A stretch of 64,000 nt of DNA from contig DASXVX010000041.1 in NCBI GenBank assembly GCA_036504075.1, positions 31,770 through 95,769 on the forward strand. Direction: 5' to 3'. This DNA is from DASXVX01 sp036504075. GTDB lineage: Bacteria > Bacillota > Sulfobacillia > Symbiobacteriales > Symbiobacteriaceae. Position numbers and translations under genes: made by a program. Within the stretch, counting starts at the first letter, position 1, and the number at the start of each line of letters is the position of its first letter. A model generated the notes under the pieces. The model made no database searches and had not been told where the DNA came from. It was given only the letters and a program-made list of their open reading frames with translations. Positions 1 to 8,453 of this stretch are shown here, one piece after another.

Positions 1-171
1 GGGGATGACTGCTTTCCCCGTGACCGTGTAGTCGCCGCCCTCCACCTCAATGACCTTGCGGTAGAGCTGTCCGACCTCCAGGTCGTTCTTGTCCTTGCAG
101 GCGATGGTGCAGGTGCGGCAGCCGAGACAAACGCTCATATCAACATGAAAACCCAGTTGCTGCGTGGCCAT
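1..171 (-). CDS. 4Fe-4S ferredoxin subunit of a DMSO reductase-type enzyme (partial, N-terminal part)
   Basis: The first 57 codons of an electron-transfer subunit; the gene runs off the left edge. It opens MATQQLGFHVDMSVCLGC and continues with the first cysteine cluster, C-x2-C-x2-C-x3-C, followed by KDKNDLEVG. This is nearly the same as the start of the ferredoxin subunit at 4067-4666. DmsB-like proteins pass electrons from a membrane anchor to the molybdopterin subunit through four [4Fe-4S] clusters; only the first is visible here. It lies 14 bases downstream of the catalytic subunit at 186-2576 on the same strand, so it is the last gene of the operon seen in this window. Confidence 0.88.
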   Translation of the reverse strand, partial: MATQQLGFHVDMSVCLGCRTCTIACKDKNDLEVGQLYRKVIEVEGGDYTVTGKAVIP

Positions 172-185
172 GTGTCAATCCCTCC

Positions 186-2576
186 TCACCGGGCGTTTTG
201 TCGTTCGACCTGCACCAGGTTGGTGTGCTGCGGATTGGCTTTGGCCAGCGGCGTCGGGCGCTGGCTGGTCAGCACGTTCAGGCTGCCACGCCGGTCGATG
301 CCCTGGCTGTCGGGTGTCCACCAGGCGCCCTGGGGCACCGCTGTCACCCCGGGCATGATCCGGGGGGTAACCTTCACGGGGAGCACCATGGTGCCCCGGT
401 CGTTGAAGACCTTGACCTGGTCGCCGTCGGAGATCCCCCGGGCCGTAGCGTCGATGGGGTTCATCCACATCTCCTGCCGGGCGGCTTCCTCCATCCAGGG
501 GACGTTGTCATAGATGGAGTGGCAGCGCCGCTTGTAGTGCCAGCCGATGCACTGGAGCGGGTACTTGGCCGTCAGCGGATCCGCCGGGCCCTCCCAGGCC
601 TCGATATACTTGGGGATGGCGGGGATCTCCTTGGGGTTGTTCAGCTTGACCAGGGCGGGCGAGTAGATCTCGATCTTGCCCGACGGGGTCGGGAACTTGA
701 ACTTCTCCGGCTCCTCCACCTGCTGCTTGAAGGCAACGTACGGTGCGGGATACTTGTACTTGTATACGCCCCGCTGCTTGAACCCCTCGTAGGTCGGGAA
801 GTCGGGCCAGGCCTTGCGGGCATCCTCCACCATGAAACGCAGCCAGTCCTCGTCGGTCTTGCCTTCGGTGAATTTGTCCTTGAGGCCCAGCTTGTCGGCC
901 AGCAGGGTGACCCAGTCGTAGGCGCTCTTCGCTTCGTGCAGGGGCTCGATGGCCTTGTTCTGGAAGAGGACATAGTCGCCCCAGGCCCAAGGAGTGGCGA
1001 TGTCGTTCCGCTCGAACCAGGTGGTGGCGGGGAGCAGAATGTCGGCGAACCGGGCGCTGGGGGTCAGGAACTGCTCGCTTACGACGATGAACTCGACCTT
1101 GCTCTCATCGGCCAGGGTCTTTGCCGTCTTGTTGATGTCGGCGTGCTGATTCAGGAGTGCGTTGCCGGCCAAGTTCAGGATCAGCTTGATGTTGACCGGG
1201 AGCCGGTCGCCGCCCTTGACGCCGTCGGCAGCGGTCATCTCCGTGCCCCGGACGATGGCGTCGGTGAACAGGAAGACCGGGATGCTGAACTTGACCGGGT
1301 TGATGGCGGGCAGCGCACCCATTTTGGGCGAGCGCCCGTACCCGATCCAGCCCATGGCGCCGGTGGAGCCGCCCGCAACGCCGATGTTGCCGGTCATGGC
1401 CTGCAGGGTGATGAGCCCACGGGAGGGCTGCTCGCCGTACGCGTGCCGCTGCGGGCCGTAACCCATGACGATGGCGGCAGGCTTGACCGCTCCGTACTCC
1501 CGGGCCAGCTTGCGGATCGTCGCGGCGGGGATTCCGGTGATCGGCTCAGCCCATTCCGGCGACTTGGGGGTGCCATCGGTCTCGCCCAGAATGTAGCTTT
1601 TGAACGACGACCCCTTCGGGGTGCCTTCAGGGAGATGCTCCTCGTCGTAACCCAGCGCCAGCTTGTCCAGGAAGGCCTGGTTCACCAACTTCTCGGTGAT
1701 CAGCACATGGGCGATGGCGTTGATCAGGGCGTTGTCGGTGGTCGGCCGCAGCGGAATCCACTGGTCGGCAAACGCCACGACGGTGTCGCTGTAGCGGGGG
1801 TCGATCACGACGATCTTCGCCCCGGCTTCCTTCGCCCGGCGGAGATAGTAGCTGGTGTTGGTGGAAAAGACGGTCTCCGCCGGGTTGAAGCCCCACAGGA
1901 TGATGAACCGGGAGTTGGCCAGGTCCTCCCGGCTGCTGCCGGTGTTCTCCGTGCCGACGGTGTAGTTGGTCCCGTAGGTGTTGGCGGCATTGCTGTAGTT
2001 GTTGTAGGCGCCGAGGTAGCCGCCGAACAGGCCGAGCAGGCGGCGCATGCAGTTGCCTTCAGAGAGCTTGCCGGCGTTGCCCGTGCCGTACGGGATATAC
2101 ATCGCTTCGTGCCCATATTTGGTCTTGACGCGCTTCAACTGCTCGGCAATGGTGGTCAGGGCTTCGTCCCAGCTTATCCGCTCGAACTTGCCCTCCCCCC
2201 GCTTGCCGACCCGCTTCATGGGATACTTCAACCGGTCCGGATGGTAGACCCGGGTCCGGTAGGACCGGCCCCGCATGCAGGCCCGGAGCTGGGGCGCATC
2301 GGCGGTGTCGGGCTCATCGTCGGTTGTGATGGCGGTGATCGTGCCATTCTTGACATGCGCCTTCAGCACGCACCGGCCGCCGCAGTTGTGGGCACAGGCC
2401 GAGGGAACAATGGTGACGTCCTTGTCGCCGGCTGCAGCCCGCGCGGTTCCGCTCCGCAGACCGGACAGCTCAAGACCGCCGGAAACGGCGGCGGCGCCGG
2501 AAAGCACTGCGCCCCACTTCAGCAGCGTCCGCCGGGTGACCTGACCGCCTGGCGTGTGATCCCGATCGGTTGTCAT
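186..2576 (-). CDS. Molybdopterin oxidoreductase catalytic subunit, DMSO reductase family, Tat-exported
   Basis: A DmsA-like catalytic subunit of about 796 residues, expected to reduce a small oxidised substrate (S- or N-oxide or similar) at a bis-MGD molybdenum centre outside the membrane. The N-terminus has a Tat signal (TRRTLLKWGAVLSG). A [4Fe-4S] motif C-x3-C-x3-C follows in ACAHNCGGRCVLK, with the fourth Cys in ACMRGRSYR. The segment NNYSNAANT offers a Ser as the likely Mo ligand, as in DMSO reductases. The ATG at 2576 is preferred over one at 2594 because a GAGGGGGG stretch sits just upstream. It follows the TorD-like chaperone gene and precedes a second ferredoxin gene. The true substrate cannot be read from the sequence. 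Confidence 0.9.
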   Translation of the reverse strand: MTTDRDHTPGGQVTRRTLLKWGAVLSGAAAVSGGLELSGLRSGTARAAAGDKDVTIVPSACAHNCGGRCVLKAHVKNGTITAITTDDEPDTADAPQLRACMRGRSYRTRVYHPDRLKYPMKRVGKRGEGKFERISWDEALTTIAEQLKRVKTKYGHEAMYIPYGTGNAGKLSEGNCMRRLLGLFGGYLGAYNNYSNAANTYGTNYTVGTENTGSSREDLANSRFIILWGFNPAETVFSTNTSYYLRRAKEAGAKIVVIDPRYSDTVVAFADQWIPLRPTTDNALINAIAHVLITEKLVNQAFLDKLALGYDEEHLPEGTPKGSSFKSYILGETDGTPKSPEWAEPITGIPAATIRKLAREYGAVKPAAIVMGYGPQRHAYGEQPSRGLITLQAMTGNIGVAGGSTGAMGWIGYGRSPKMGALPAINPVKFSIPVFLFTDAIVRGTEMTAADGVKGGDRLPVNIKLILNLAGNALLNQHADINKTAKTLADESKVEFIVVSEQFLTPSARFADILLPATTWFERNDIATPWAWGDYVLFQNKAIEPLHEAKSAYDWVTLLADKLGLKDKFTEGKTDEDWLRFMVEDARKAWPDFPTYEGFKQRGVYKYKYPAPYVAFKQQVEEPEKFKFPTPSGKIEIYSPALVKLNNPKEIPAIPKYIEAWEGPADPLTAKYPLQCIGWHYKRRCHSIYDNVPWMEEAARQEMWMNPIDATARGISDGDQVKVFNDRGTMVLPVKVTPRIMPGVTAVPQGAWWTPDSQGIDRRGSLNVLTSQRPTPLAKANPQHTNLVQVERQNAR

Positions 2577-2590
2577 GTGGACCCCCCTCA

Positions 2591-3211
2591 TCAAGGAATC
2601 ATTGATTCAGCCAGCACGTAGCCCAGGAGCAGCCTGGCCATGCCCTGGTAGAACAGGGTGTTGGCGCCGTGCTCCAGCAGGTCGCAGAAGGGCCGGATCC
2701 ATGCCAGCAGATGCTCCCGTAAGAACCTGGTCCGCTCTGCCGCGGCCCCGGGGTCGCTACCCCGTTCGGTCAGGAAGAGCAGGAACTCCAACTCCAGTGC
2801 GATATGGTCCTCCGGCTCCCGCCCCGGCTCCGGCAGGCCCAGCCCCCAGCGGCGGTAGGCCTGCCGAACGTCCAGCGTGCAGGGGCCGAAGAGCACCTGT
2901 TCTTCACACCGGTAGACCGACTCCCAGGGCGGCGCACTCATGGGCCCCGGACCTTCGAACAAAGCCATGAAGTCCTGACGCAGCAGGTCGGCCTCCGCCG
3001 CGGGCGCCCGCTCGTGGGCCTGGCGGGCATAGTCCGCCAGCAGGCCCGCCCCCTGCGCCATCTCGGGATTCGCCGGCTCCATGGGGAGCTCGGCCAACAG
3101 TTCCTGCAGCTGCGGCTGCCAGGAGACCGCGGGCGGCCGGCGCAGGACCGTGGCCAGGAAGCGGCCCATCAACACCCGTCCGGTCTCAGAAGCAGTGGTG
3201 GTGGTTTGCAT
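2591..3211 (-). CDS. TorD/DmsD-family redox enzyme maturation chaperone
   Basis: A protein of 206 residues, the normal length for TorD-family cytoplasmic chaperones that bind the Tat leader of molybdoenzymes and hold the apoenzyme until the cofactor is inserted. Family-like features are the helical composition, the segment APPWESVYRCEEQVLFGP and a conserved-looking PEDHIALELEFL acidic/histidine stretch. It lies between the membrane-anchor gene (3 bases upstream) and the second catalytic subunit, so one chaperone probably serves both catalytic subunits, each of which has a Tat signal. No clear ribosome binding site precedes the ATG, which fits translational coupling to the anchor gene; an internal ATG 14 codons in is an alternative start. 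Confidence 0.85.
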   Translation of the reverse strand: MQTTTTASETGRVLMGRFLATVLRRPPAVSWQPQLQELLAELPMEPANPEMAQGAGLLADYARQAHERAPAAEADLLRQDFMALFEGPGPMSAPPWESVYRCEEQVLFGPCTLDVRQAYRRWGLGLPEPGREPEDHIALELEFLLFLTERGSDPGAAAERTRFLREHLLAWIRPFCDLLEHGANTLFYQGMARLLLGYVLAESMIP

Positions 3212-3214
3212 ACA

Positions 3215-4054
3215 TCAAAAGAGGGGCAACTGGCTCAGCACCGAGGTGTAGAACAGGGTGCGTCCCACCAGTTCGCCGGCCACCACCGCCACCAGCGCGA
3301 TCCTGACGAGAACCGGGCCCGGCTGCTCGCCTTTCACCAGCGGAGCGGCCACCCACACGGGCAAGCCAACACCCACCAGCAGGCGGAGCCAGAACCAGGA
3401 GTTACCGAAAAGCAGTGCCGTGGTGGTGCCGGAGACACCGGTCAGATAGGGCCCGTAGAAAGCCAACCCCAGCACCAGCGCGGCCGCAGCCGCGAGGACG
3501 ATGTAGCCCAGATACCGCCTGGCCTCCACTGGGGCGCCGGCGTGCCTGGCGACGGCACAGGACACCGCCATGCCGCCGATCAACAGGGCGGTAACGAAAC
3601 CGGCCATCAGGTTAGACCAGTGTGACCAGTCGGGGCGAGAGGGAAGCTGGTAGACCATGCCGGTCGCGAACACGGCCAGAAGCCCGACTACGGCGGCGAC
3701 CAGCCCCACGGTTCGGCGCGCAGGCTGATTTTCCGGCCGCCACTGCCACAGGTGCGAGTAGGCGGCGGCGCAAGCCGTGAAGAGGCCCATCAGGATAATC
3801 TCCCGCGCGAGCCAGGAGGAGCCAAAGTTGCTCACAGCCCGGTATGCGCCCAGCGGGGCGCCCAGGTGCCACAGGGAAGCCGCCAGGCTTGCCAGCGCCA
3901 GGGGGAAGACCAGCCGCCCCACGTTTCGCAGCGCCGGCTGCAGGGCAGCCACTTTCTCTGTGCCCAGCAGGCTCTCCAGCACGGTGGGAATGGCCACCAG
4001 GCCAACGGCGGCCTGGGAGAGGACCGTAAAGAGAATCAGCGGCAGTTCTTTCAT
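3215..4054 (-). CDS. DmsC-like membrane anchor subunit
   Basis: A polytopic membrane protein of 279 residues with about eight hydrophobic segments (for example LILFTVLSQAAVGLVAIP and LGYIVLAAAAALVLGLAFYG). This matches DmsC/NrfD-type anchors that oxidise menaquinol and pass electrons to the ferredoxin subunit. The segment SLAASLWHLGAPLGAYRA resembles the DmsC region with a conserved His-Leu-Gly. The ATG at 4054 is chosen because TAGGAGG ends 8 bases upstream; a GTG three codons earlier overlaps that site. The stop codon of the preceding ferredoxin gene (TAG) forms part of the ribosome binding site, so the two genes are tightly coupled. Confidence 0.87.
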   Translation of the reverse strand: MKELPLILFTVLSQAAVGLVAIPTVLESLLGTEKVAALQPALRNVGRLVFPLALASLAASLWHLGAPLGAYRAVSNFGSSWLAREIILMGLFTACAAAYSHLWQWRPENQPARRTVGLVAAVVGLLAVFATGMVYQLPSRPDWSHWSNLMAGFVTALLIGGMAVSCAVARHAGAPVEARRYLGYIVLAAAAALVLGLAFYGPYLTGVSGTTTALLFGNSWFWLRLLVGVGLPVWVAAPLVKGEQPGPVLVRIALVAVVAGELVGRTLFYTSVLSQLPLF

Positions 4055-4066
4055 GCGGAGCACCTC

Positions 4067-4666
4067 CTACACTTGGCGGGTCCGGTGCCCGTCCACGATG
4101 CGAGCCGGCCTGCTATTTACCTCAGGCCTGGGCTGCAGGCGCACGGAGGGATCAGTCACCTTTGGATCAGGCAGCACCGGCAGCGACTGCACGGCGCCGG
4201 GGTGCTTCTGCTGCAGCTCCTCCAGCGGGCCGAACTCCAGTGCCCGCAGGATGCACGCCTGCACGCAGATCGGCTCCTGGCCCTTGTCCACCAGGTCGTG
4301 GCAGCCGCTGCACTTGCCGGCCTTGCCCTTGCTTTCGTCAAACTGCGGAGCGGCGTAGGGACAGGCAAAAGTGCAGTACCGGCAGCCGATGCACCTGCTC
4401 TGGTCGTGGATGACCAGGCCGTCTTCGCGCTTGGTGTAAGCCCCGACCGGGCAGACCTTCACGCAAATCGGGTCCTTGCAGTGGTTGCAGGCCATGGAAA
4501 TGCTGTAGGCAAAGGGCTTCGGATAGGCCCCGCCTTCCACGATCCGCACCCGGCGCCACCGGGGTCCCACCTCCAGGTCGTTCTTGTCCTTGCAGGCCAC
4601 CTCACAGGCGTGGCACCCGATACAGCGCTCCACGTTGATGAAAAAACCCAGTTGCTTGTTTGCCAT
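4067..4666 (-). CDS. DmsB-like ferredoxin subunit with four [4Fe-4S] clusters
   Basis: A 199-residue electron-transfer subunit of DMSO-reductase-type complexes. Four cysteine groups are visible in order: CIGCHACEVAC near residue 15, CNHCKDPICVKVC near 60, CIGCRYCTFAC near 92 and CSGCHDLVDK with a later C-x3-C near 120. This is the standard DmsB/NrfC pattern and length. GGGGGGAG lies 7 bases before the ATG. It lies 16 bases after the first catalytic subunit and overlaps the ribosome binding site of the anchor gene, consistent with one transcript. The C-terminal tail after residue 165 (RLQPRPEVNSRPARIVDG) has no recognised motif. Confidence 0.92.
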   Translation of the reverse strand: MANKQLGFFINVERCIGCHACEVACKDKNDLEVGPRWRRVRIVEGGAYPKPFAYSISMACNHCKDPICVKVCPVGAYTKREDGLVIHDQSRCIGCRYCTFACPYAAPQFDESKGKAGKCSGCHDLVDKGQEPICVQACILRALEFGPLEELQQKHPGAVQSLPVLPDPKVTDPSVRLQPRPEVNSRPARIVDGHRTRQV

Positions 4667-4681
4667 GGTGTACTCCCCCCT

Positions 4682-6958
4682 TTAGCGTCTGGCCACCTGG
4701 ACCAGGCAGGTATGCTGCGACGTGGCGCCGGCAAACGGCGTCGGCCGGTCGCTGGTCAGCACGTTGGCGCAGCCGGCGCGGTCGATGCTGCCGGGCTTGC
4801 CCGGCTCTTCCGGGTCGTACCAGGCGCCCTCGGTCAGGGCGACCACACCCGGCATGATCCGCTCCGTCACCCAGGCGATGATATGGACCTCGCCGCGGTC
4901 GTTGAAGATGCGAATGGTGTCGTCGTTCTGAATCCCACGGGACGCCGCGTCAACCGGGTTGATCCAGAGTGCGTGGGGCTCAACCTCCCGCACCCAAGGC
5001 ACGTTGTGGAAGGCGGAATGGACCCGCTGCTTGCTGTGCGGGGCGATGAACTGGAGCGGATACTTTTGGGCGAGCGGGTCGCCGGGGCTCTCCCAGTCGG
5101 CGATATACTTGGGCACAGCCGGCATCTTGGGGTTGTTGGCCTCCTTGATCCGCTTCGAGCTGATCTCGATTTTGCCGCTGGGCGTGGGGAAAGGCTTGCC
5201 GTCCTGAACCTGTTCCTTGAAGGCCACGATCGGGGTGGCCAGATCCAGCCGCACAATCTGCTGCTTCTTGAAGGTCTCCCAGTCCGGAATCAGCTTGGAG
5301 GTGGCGGCCAGCTCCTTGAGCCACGCTTCCTCGGTCTTGCCGCCGGTCCACTCCTGCTCGAAGCCCAGCCGCCTGGCCACCTGCGTCATGATCTCCCAGT
5401 CGGACTTGGATTCGTACAGCGACGGGATAATCTGGGGCATGAAGACCGCGGCGCCGTTGGCATGCGCGATGTCCATGCGCTCAAAGAGGCTGTTGATCGG
5501 CAGGAGCAGGTCGGCGAACTTGGCGGTGGGGGTCATGAACTGCTCATGCACCACGAAGTACTTGAGCCCTTCGTTCTGCAGCGCCGTGATCGCCTTGTTC
5601 AGATTGCCACCCTGGTTCAGATAGTTGGCGCCGGTGGCGACCGCCATGTGGATGTCCACCGGATAACCGCCGCTCTTCCCCTTGAGGAAGAGGTCGGGCC
5701 ACTGGTTGCAGGGGAGCGCGGCCGTGGGCTTTCCCGGCATGGGCAGGGTCTTCATGCCGTCGGAGGGGAAGGCCATCATCCAGTTCATGAGGGCGTGGTA
5801 GCCGCCCAGAATGCCGATGTTGCCGGTCAGCGCCGCCAGGGAGGGGCCACAGCGGGCAACCTGCTCGCCGTAAGCGGTGCGCTGGGGACCGAGGCCCATC
5901 ACCAGGGCGGCCGGCTTGACCGCCGCGTACTCCCGCGCCATCTGGCGGATCAGATTGGCCTGGACGCCCGTGATCGGCTCCGCCCACTCCGGCGTCTTGG
6001 GCTGGCCGTCTTCCTTGCCCGTGATGTAGTCAAACCACTCCTGCCAGCCCTCGGTGTACTTCTCCACGAAACCCTGGTCCTGGAGCTTCTCGTTGATGAT
6101 GACCCAGGCCATGGCGCTCATCATCGCCACGTCAGTGCCCGGCTTCAGGGGCACCCAGACGTCGGCATACGACGCGGCGGTGTCAGTGAACCGGGGGTCG
6201 ATGACGTAGACCTTGCAACCTCGCTCCTTGGCCTGGCGCAGGAAGTAGGCGGTGTTGGTGCCCATGCCGTTCTCGGCGGGGTTCCAGCCCCACATCAGCA
6301 TCAGCTTGGTTTGCCGGAAAGTCGGGGCGCTGCTGTTGGCGAGATTCCCCAGGGTGTATGGCGTGGCCACCGTCCTGGCGCCGGAGGAGTAGCTCAGGGT
6401 CTGCTCAGTACCGCCGCCGTACATCCGGAAGAAACGGGGGCCCAGCTGGCGCCAGGTAGAGTGCAGCGCCAGATCGATGCTCCCGGACCCGTCCATGCAG
6501 TAGATGGCGCCGGGGCCGAACTGGGCCTTGACCTCCTTGAGCCACTGGGCGTAGAGGTCGAACGCTTCGTCCCAGGAAATGCGCTCGAACTTGCCCTCGC
6601 CCCGCTTGCCCACCCGCTTCATCGGATACTTGAGCCGGTCAGGGGCGTAGACTCGTTTGCGGTAGCTCCAGCCCCGCAGGCACATGCGTAACTGTGGGTT
6701 ATTCGGGTCATCGGCAACGGCATCGTCACTACCCATCCGAGTGATGACGCCGTCTTTGACATACGCTTTCAAAATGCACTTGGAGCCGCAGTTCCGGGCA
6801 CAGGCGGTGTAGTAGGCTGCTTCTTTGCCCTCTTCGCCCGCCGCTTCGGCTGCCGTCTCCACCAGTCCGCCGCCGCTAAGGCCAAGGCTTGGCGCCACCA
6901 GGGCCGCACCGCCCAGGAGGCCACTCCAGGCCAAAAAGGTTCGCCGGGAAACGCCCAT
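4682..6958 (-). CDS. Molybdopterin oxidoreductase catalytic subunit, DMSO reductase family (first gene of operon)
   Basis: A 758-residue DmsA-like subunit, clearly a paralogue of the one at 186-2576. It starts MGVSRRTFLAWSGLLGGAAL, a Tat signal with SRRTF. The [4Fe-4S] motif is in ARNCGSKCILK, with a fourth Cys in MCLRGWSYRKR; LSYSSGAR gives a candidate Ser molybdenum ligand. An ATG reading further upstream to 7120 is open but lacks a ribosome binding site, whereas GGGAGG precedes the chosen ATG at 6958. It is the promoter-proximal gene of the operon, divergent from the Crp/Fnr gene 167 bases away. The two catalytic subunits differ widely, so they may act on different substrates or replace one another. 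Confidence 0.9.
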   Translation of the reverse strand: MGVSRRTFLAWSGLLGGAALVAPSLGLSGGGLVETAAEAAGEEGKEAAYYTACARNCGSKCILKAYVKDGVITRMGSDDAVADDPNNPQLRMCLRGWSYRKRVYAPDRLKYPMKRVGKRGEGKFERISWDEAFDLYAQWLKEVKAQFGPGAIYCMDGSGSIDLALHSTWRQLGPRFFRMYGGGTEQTLSYSSGARTVATPYTLGNLANSSAPTFRQTKLMLMWGWNPAENGMGTNTAYFLRQAKERGCKVYVIDPRFTDTAASYADVWVPLKPGTDVAMMSAMAWVIINEKLQDQGFVEKYTEGWQEWFDYITGKEDGQPKTPEWAEPITGVQANLIRQMAREYAAVKPAALVMGLGPQRTAYGEQVARCGPSLAALTGNIGILGGYHALMNWMMAFPSDGMKTLPMPGKPTAALPCNQWPDLFLKGKSGGYPVDIHMAVATGANYLNQGGNLNKAITALQNEGLKYFVVHEQFMTPTAKFADLLLPINSLFERMDIAHANGAAVFMPQIIPSLYESKSDWEIMTQVARRLGFEQEWTGGKTEEAWLKELAATSKLIPDWETFKKQQIVRLDLATPIVAFKEQVQDGKPFPTPSGKIEISSKRIKEANNPKMPAVPKYIADWESPGDPLAQKYPLQFIAPHSKQRVHSAFHNVPWVREVEPHALWINPVDAASRGIQNDDTIRIFNDRGEVHIIAWVTERIMPGVVALTEGAWYDPEEPGKPGSIDRAGCANVLTSDRPTPFAGATSQHTCLVQVARR

Positions 6959-7125
6959 CTGTCTGCCTCCCATCCGCTGGTTGTTGTCGAACTCTGTCAC
7001 CGCTTTAACGATAGCTCGTTTGGTTCGGCGTGATCTGTTGTCTACTTTACAATTGAGGCCATAGAAGAGTTGCGGGCACCTCAGCCCCCGCCCCATAATG
7101 GCAACAGAAGGTGGTGCCACCGCTC

Positions 7126-7860
7126 ATGTCACACGACAACCTCCTGACCTCACCGTGGATCCGCTCGTGTCAGACGGAGATGGACTGGCTGCCCAGACTG
7201 AAGCCCCATGGCACCGAACGCCGCTTCCCGGCCGGCCAAGTGCTGATCGAACAGGGGCAACCGGCGCCGGGAATGTTCTACCTGATCGAAGGCCGTGTGA
7301 CGCACTCGGTGCTGAGCGCGGCAGGGGAGAGTCGCCTCCTGGCCATCGTGGAACCCGGCTGCCTGTTTGGCGAGATGGCTGCGCTCGACGGCAGTCCCAC
7401 CCAGACCAGGGCCGTGGCGGCCACCGACGGGCAGGCGCTGTTCCTGAATGCCCGGGGACTGGCCCAGCTCATTCGCACCGACGGCGAGTTTGCCTACCAC
7501 TTTTCCCTCTCCATGGCCCGCAAGCTCCGCATGGTGGTGAAGCAGGTCGCTGACATGACCATGCGTCCCGCCCCGGACCAGCTCTCCTGCCTGCTGCATC
7601 AGATGGCGCGGCAAAAAGGCCCGGATCATCCCGGCTCGCCCCGGGTCACCCTGCCGGCAAGCCATCAGCAGTTGGCGGACATGCTGGGTGCCTCGCGGGT
7701 CACCGTTTCCCAGGGACTGACCGCCCTCAAGGAACGCGGGCTGGTGGAAACCGGGCACCGGGTCCTCTACATTCTGAACCCCGACGGGCTCCGCTGCTGC
7801 GGGCACTCCCCCTACTGCGTGAAGGGGACCGGGACTCTCGCCACGGAGGCCGGCGATTGA
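7126..7860 (+). CDS. Crp/Fnr-family transcription regulator with C-terminal cysteine cluster
   Basis: About 244 residues: a cyclic-nucleotide-binding fold (GQVLIEQGQPAPGMFYLIEG, then GCLFGEMAALDG) followed by a winged helix with the recognition segment MLGASRVTVSQGLTALKERG. The last 27 residues contain CCGHSPYC, giving three cysteines near positions 224, 225 and 231. B. subtilis Fnr holds its [4Fe-4S] cluster with three C-terminal cysteines, so an oxygen-sensing cluster is plausible, although the spacing here is not the same. The N-terminal cysteines of E. coli Fnr are absent. The ATG at 7126 has AAGGTGG upstream; a GTG at 7111 is less likely. The divergent position next to the DMSO-reductase operon suggests it controls that operon in response to anoxia. 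Confidence 0.9.
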   Translation: MSHDNLLTSPWIRSCQTEMDWLPRLKPHGTERRFPAGQVLIEQGQPAPGMFYLIEGRVTHSVLSAAGESRLLAIVEPGCLFGEMAALDGSPTQTRAVAATDGQALFLNARGLAQLIRTDGEFAYHFSLSMARKLRMVVKQVADMTMRPAPDQLSCLLHQMARQKGPDHPGSPRVTLPASHQQLADMLGASRVTVSQGLTALKERGLVETGHRVLYILNPDGLRCCGHSPYCVKGTGTLATEAGD

Positions 7861-7976
7861 CGGCCCTCATGGCCGTGGTAAGGACGCTTCCGCCCAGCTT
7901 AAACTCCCTGTCCTCTCGAACATCTGCGCGTGCGAATCGTAAGCATACGCAGATGCAGCCGAAGGGAGTTAATAAA

Positions 7977-8372
7977 ATGTTCAGGTTGCCGTCAGATTCT
8001 GAACTTGCCCGTAGCCCGCGATCTGCCGTTGCGGTCGCCGGTGTGATCACGGAGATTGACCCCGACCGGCGCAACAGCCAGGGCGCCCGCCATCAGATCT
8101 TTTCGGTTCGGGTCGACGAGGTTCGCAGCGATGCCGGACATGCCGGGATTTTCGTCGGCGAGGTCGTGAACGTGGCCGTTCGCTACGGCGACGCCATCGG
8201 CCTGACCAGTCCGGTGCCGGGACTGGCCGTTGGCCAGGCGATCGCCCTGTGCGGGGCCTACATCGTCGTCGCGTCTGCTTACGCCGAGCCGGATGGCGAC
8301 AAGAATGCGGTGATTCACTACACACATCATCCGGTGGGCTGGGTAGAATACCAGGGGCAGCATTACCAGTAG
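7977..8372 (+). CDS. Small protein resembling DUF3465
   Basis: A 131-residue protein with no signal peptide under the chosen start (ATG at 7977, GAAGGGAG 8 bases upstream). The reading frame is open further upstream to 7857 but without a good start site. The pattern ARHQIF near residue 40 and the ending VIHYTHHPVGWVEYQGQHY resemble, from memory, DUF3465 proteins, which carry RHQ and a WTHH...GW...Y tail and may adopt an OB-like beta fold. Function is unknown. The downstream lipoprotein (8454-8963) has a similar size, so the two may be related products; a strong terminator separates them. Confidence 0.7.
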   Translation: MFRLPSDSELARSPRSAVAVAGVITEIDPDRRNSQGARHQIFSVRVDEVRSDAGHAGIFVGEVVNVAVRYGDAIGLTSPVPGLAVGQAIALCGAYIVVASAYAEPDGDKNAVIHYTHHPVGWVEYQGQHYQ

Positions 8373-8382
8373 CTTGCAGTTC

Positions 8383-8428
8383 AAAGGGCCTGGGCTTTCC
8401 GCGGGGAAAGCCGGGCCCTTTGGCCTTT
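8383..8428 (+). terminator. Rho-independent terminator
   Basis: A long near-perfect hairpin (arms 8383-8400 and 8405-8421, one mismatched pair) with a four-base loop, followed by a pyrimidine-rich ggcctttct. It closes the DUF3465-like gene. Confidence 0.8.
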
Positions 8429-8453
8429 CTCACGGAACGAGGAGGTGCCGCGA

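Noticed and set aside
3752..6691. A 979-codon open frame on the plus strand opposite the DMSO reductase genes
   Set aside because: It is antisense to well-supported catalytic and ferredoxin genes, with His/Gln/Arg-rich composition typical of shadow frames in GC-rich DNA.
6959..7125. Search for an FNR box (TTGAT-N4-ATCAA) or Crp site between the reductase operon and its regulator
   Set aside because: Only a weak TTGT-N7-ACAA inverted repeat is present (about 7038-7052); not enough to call an operator.
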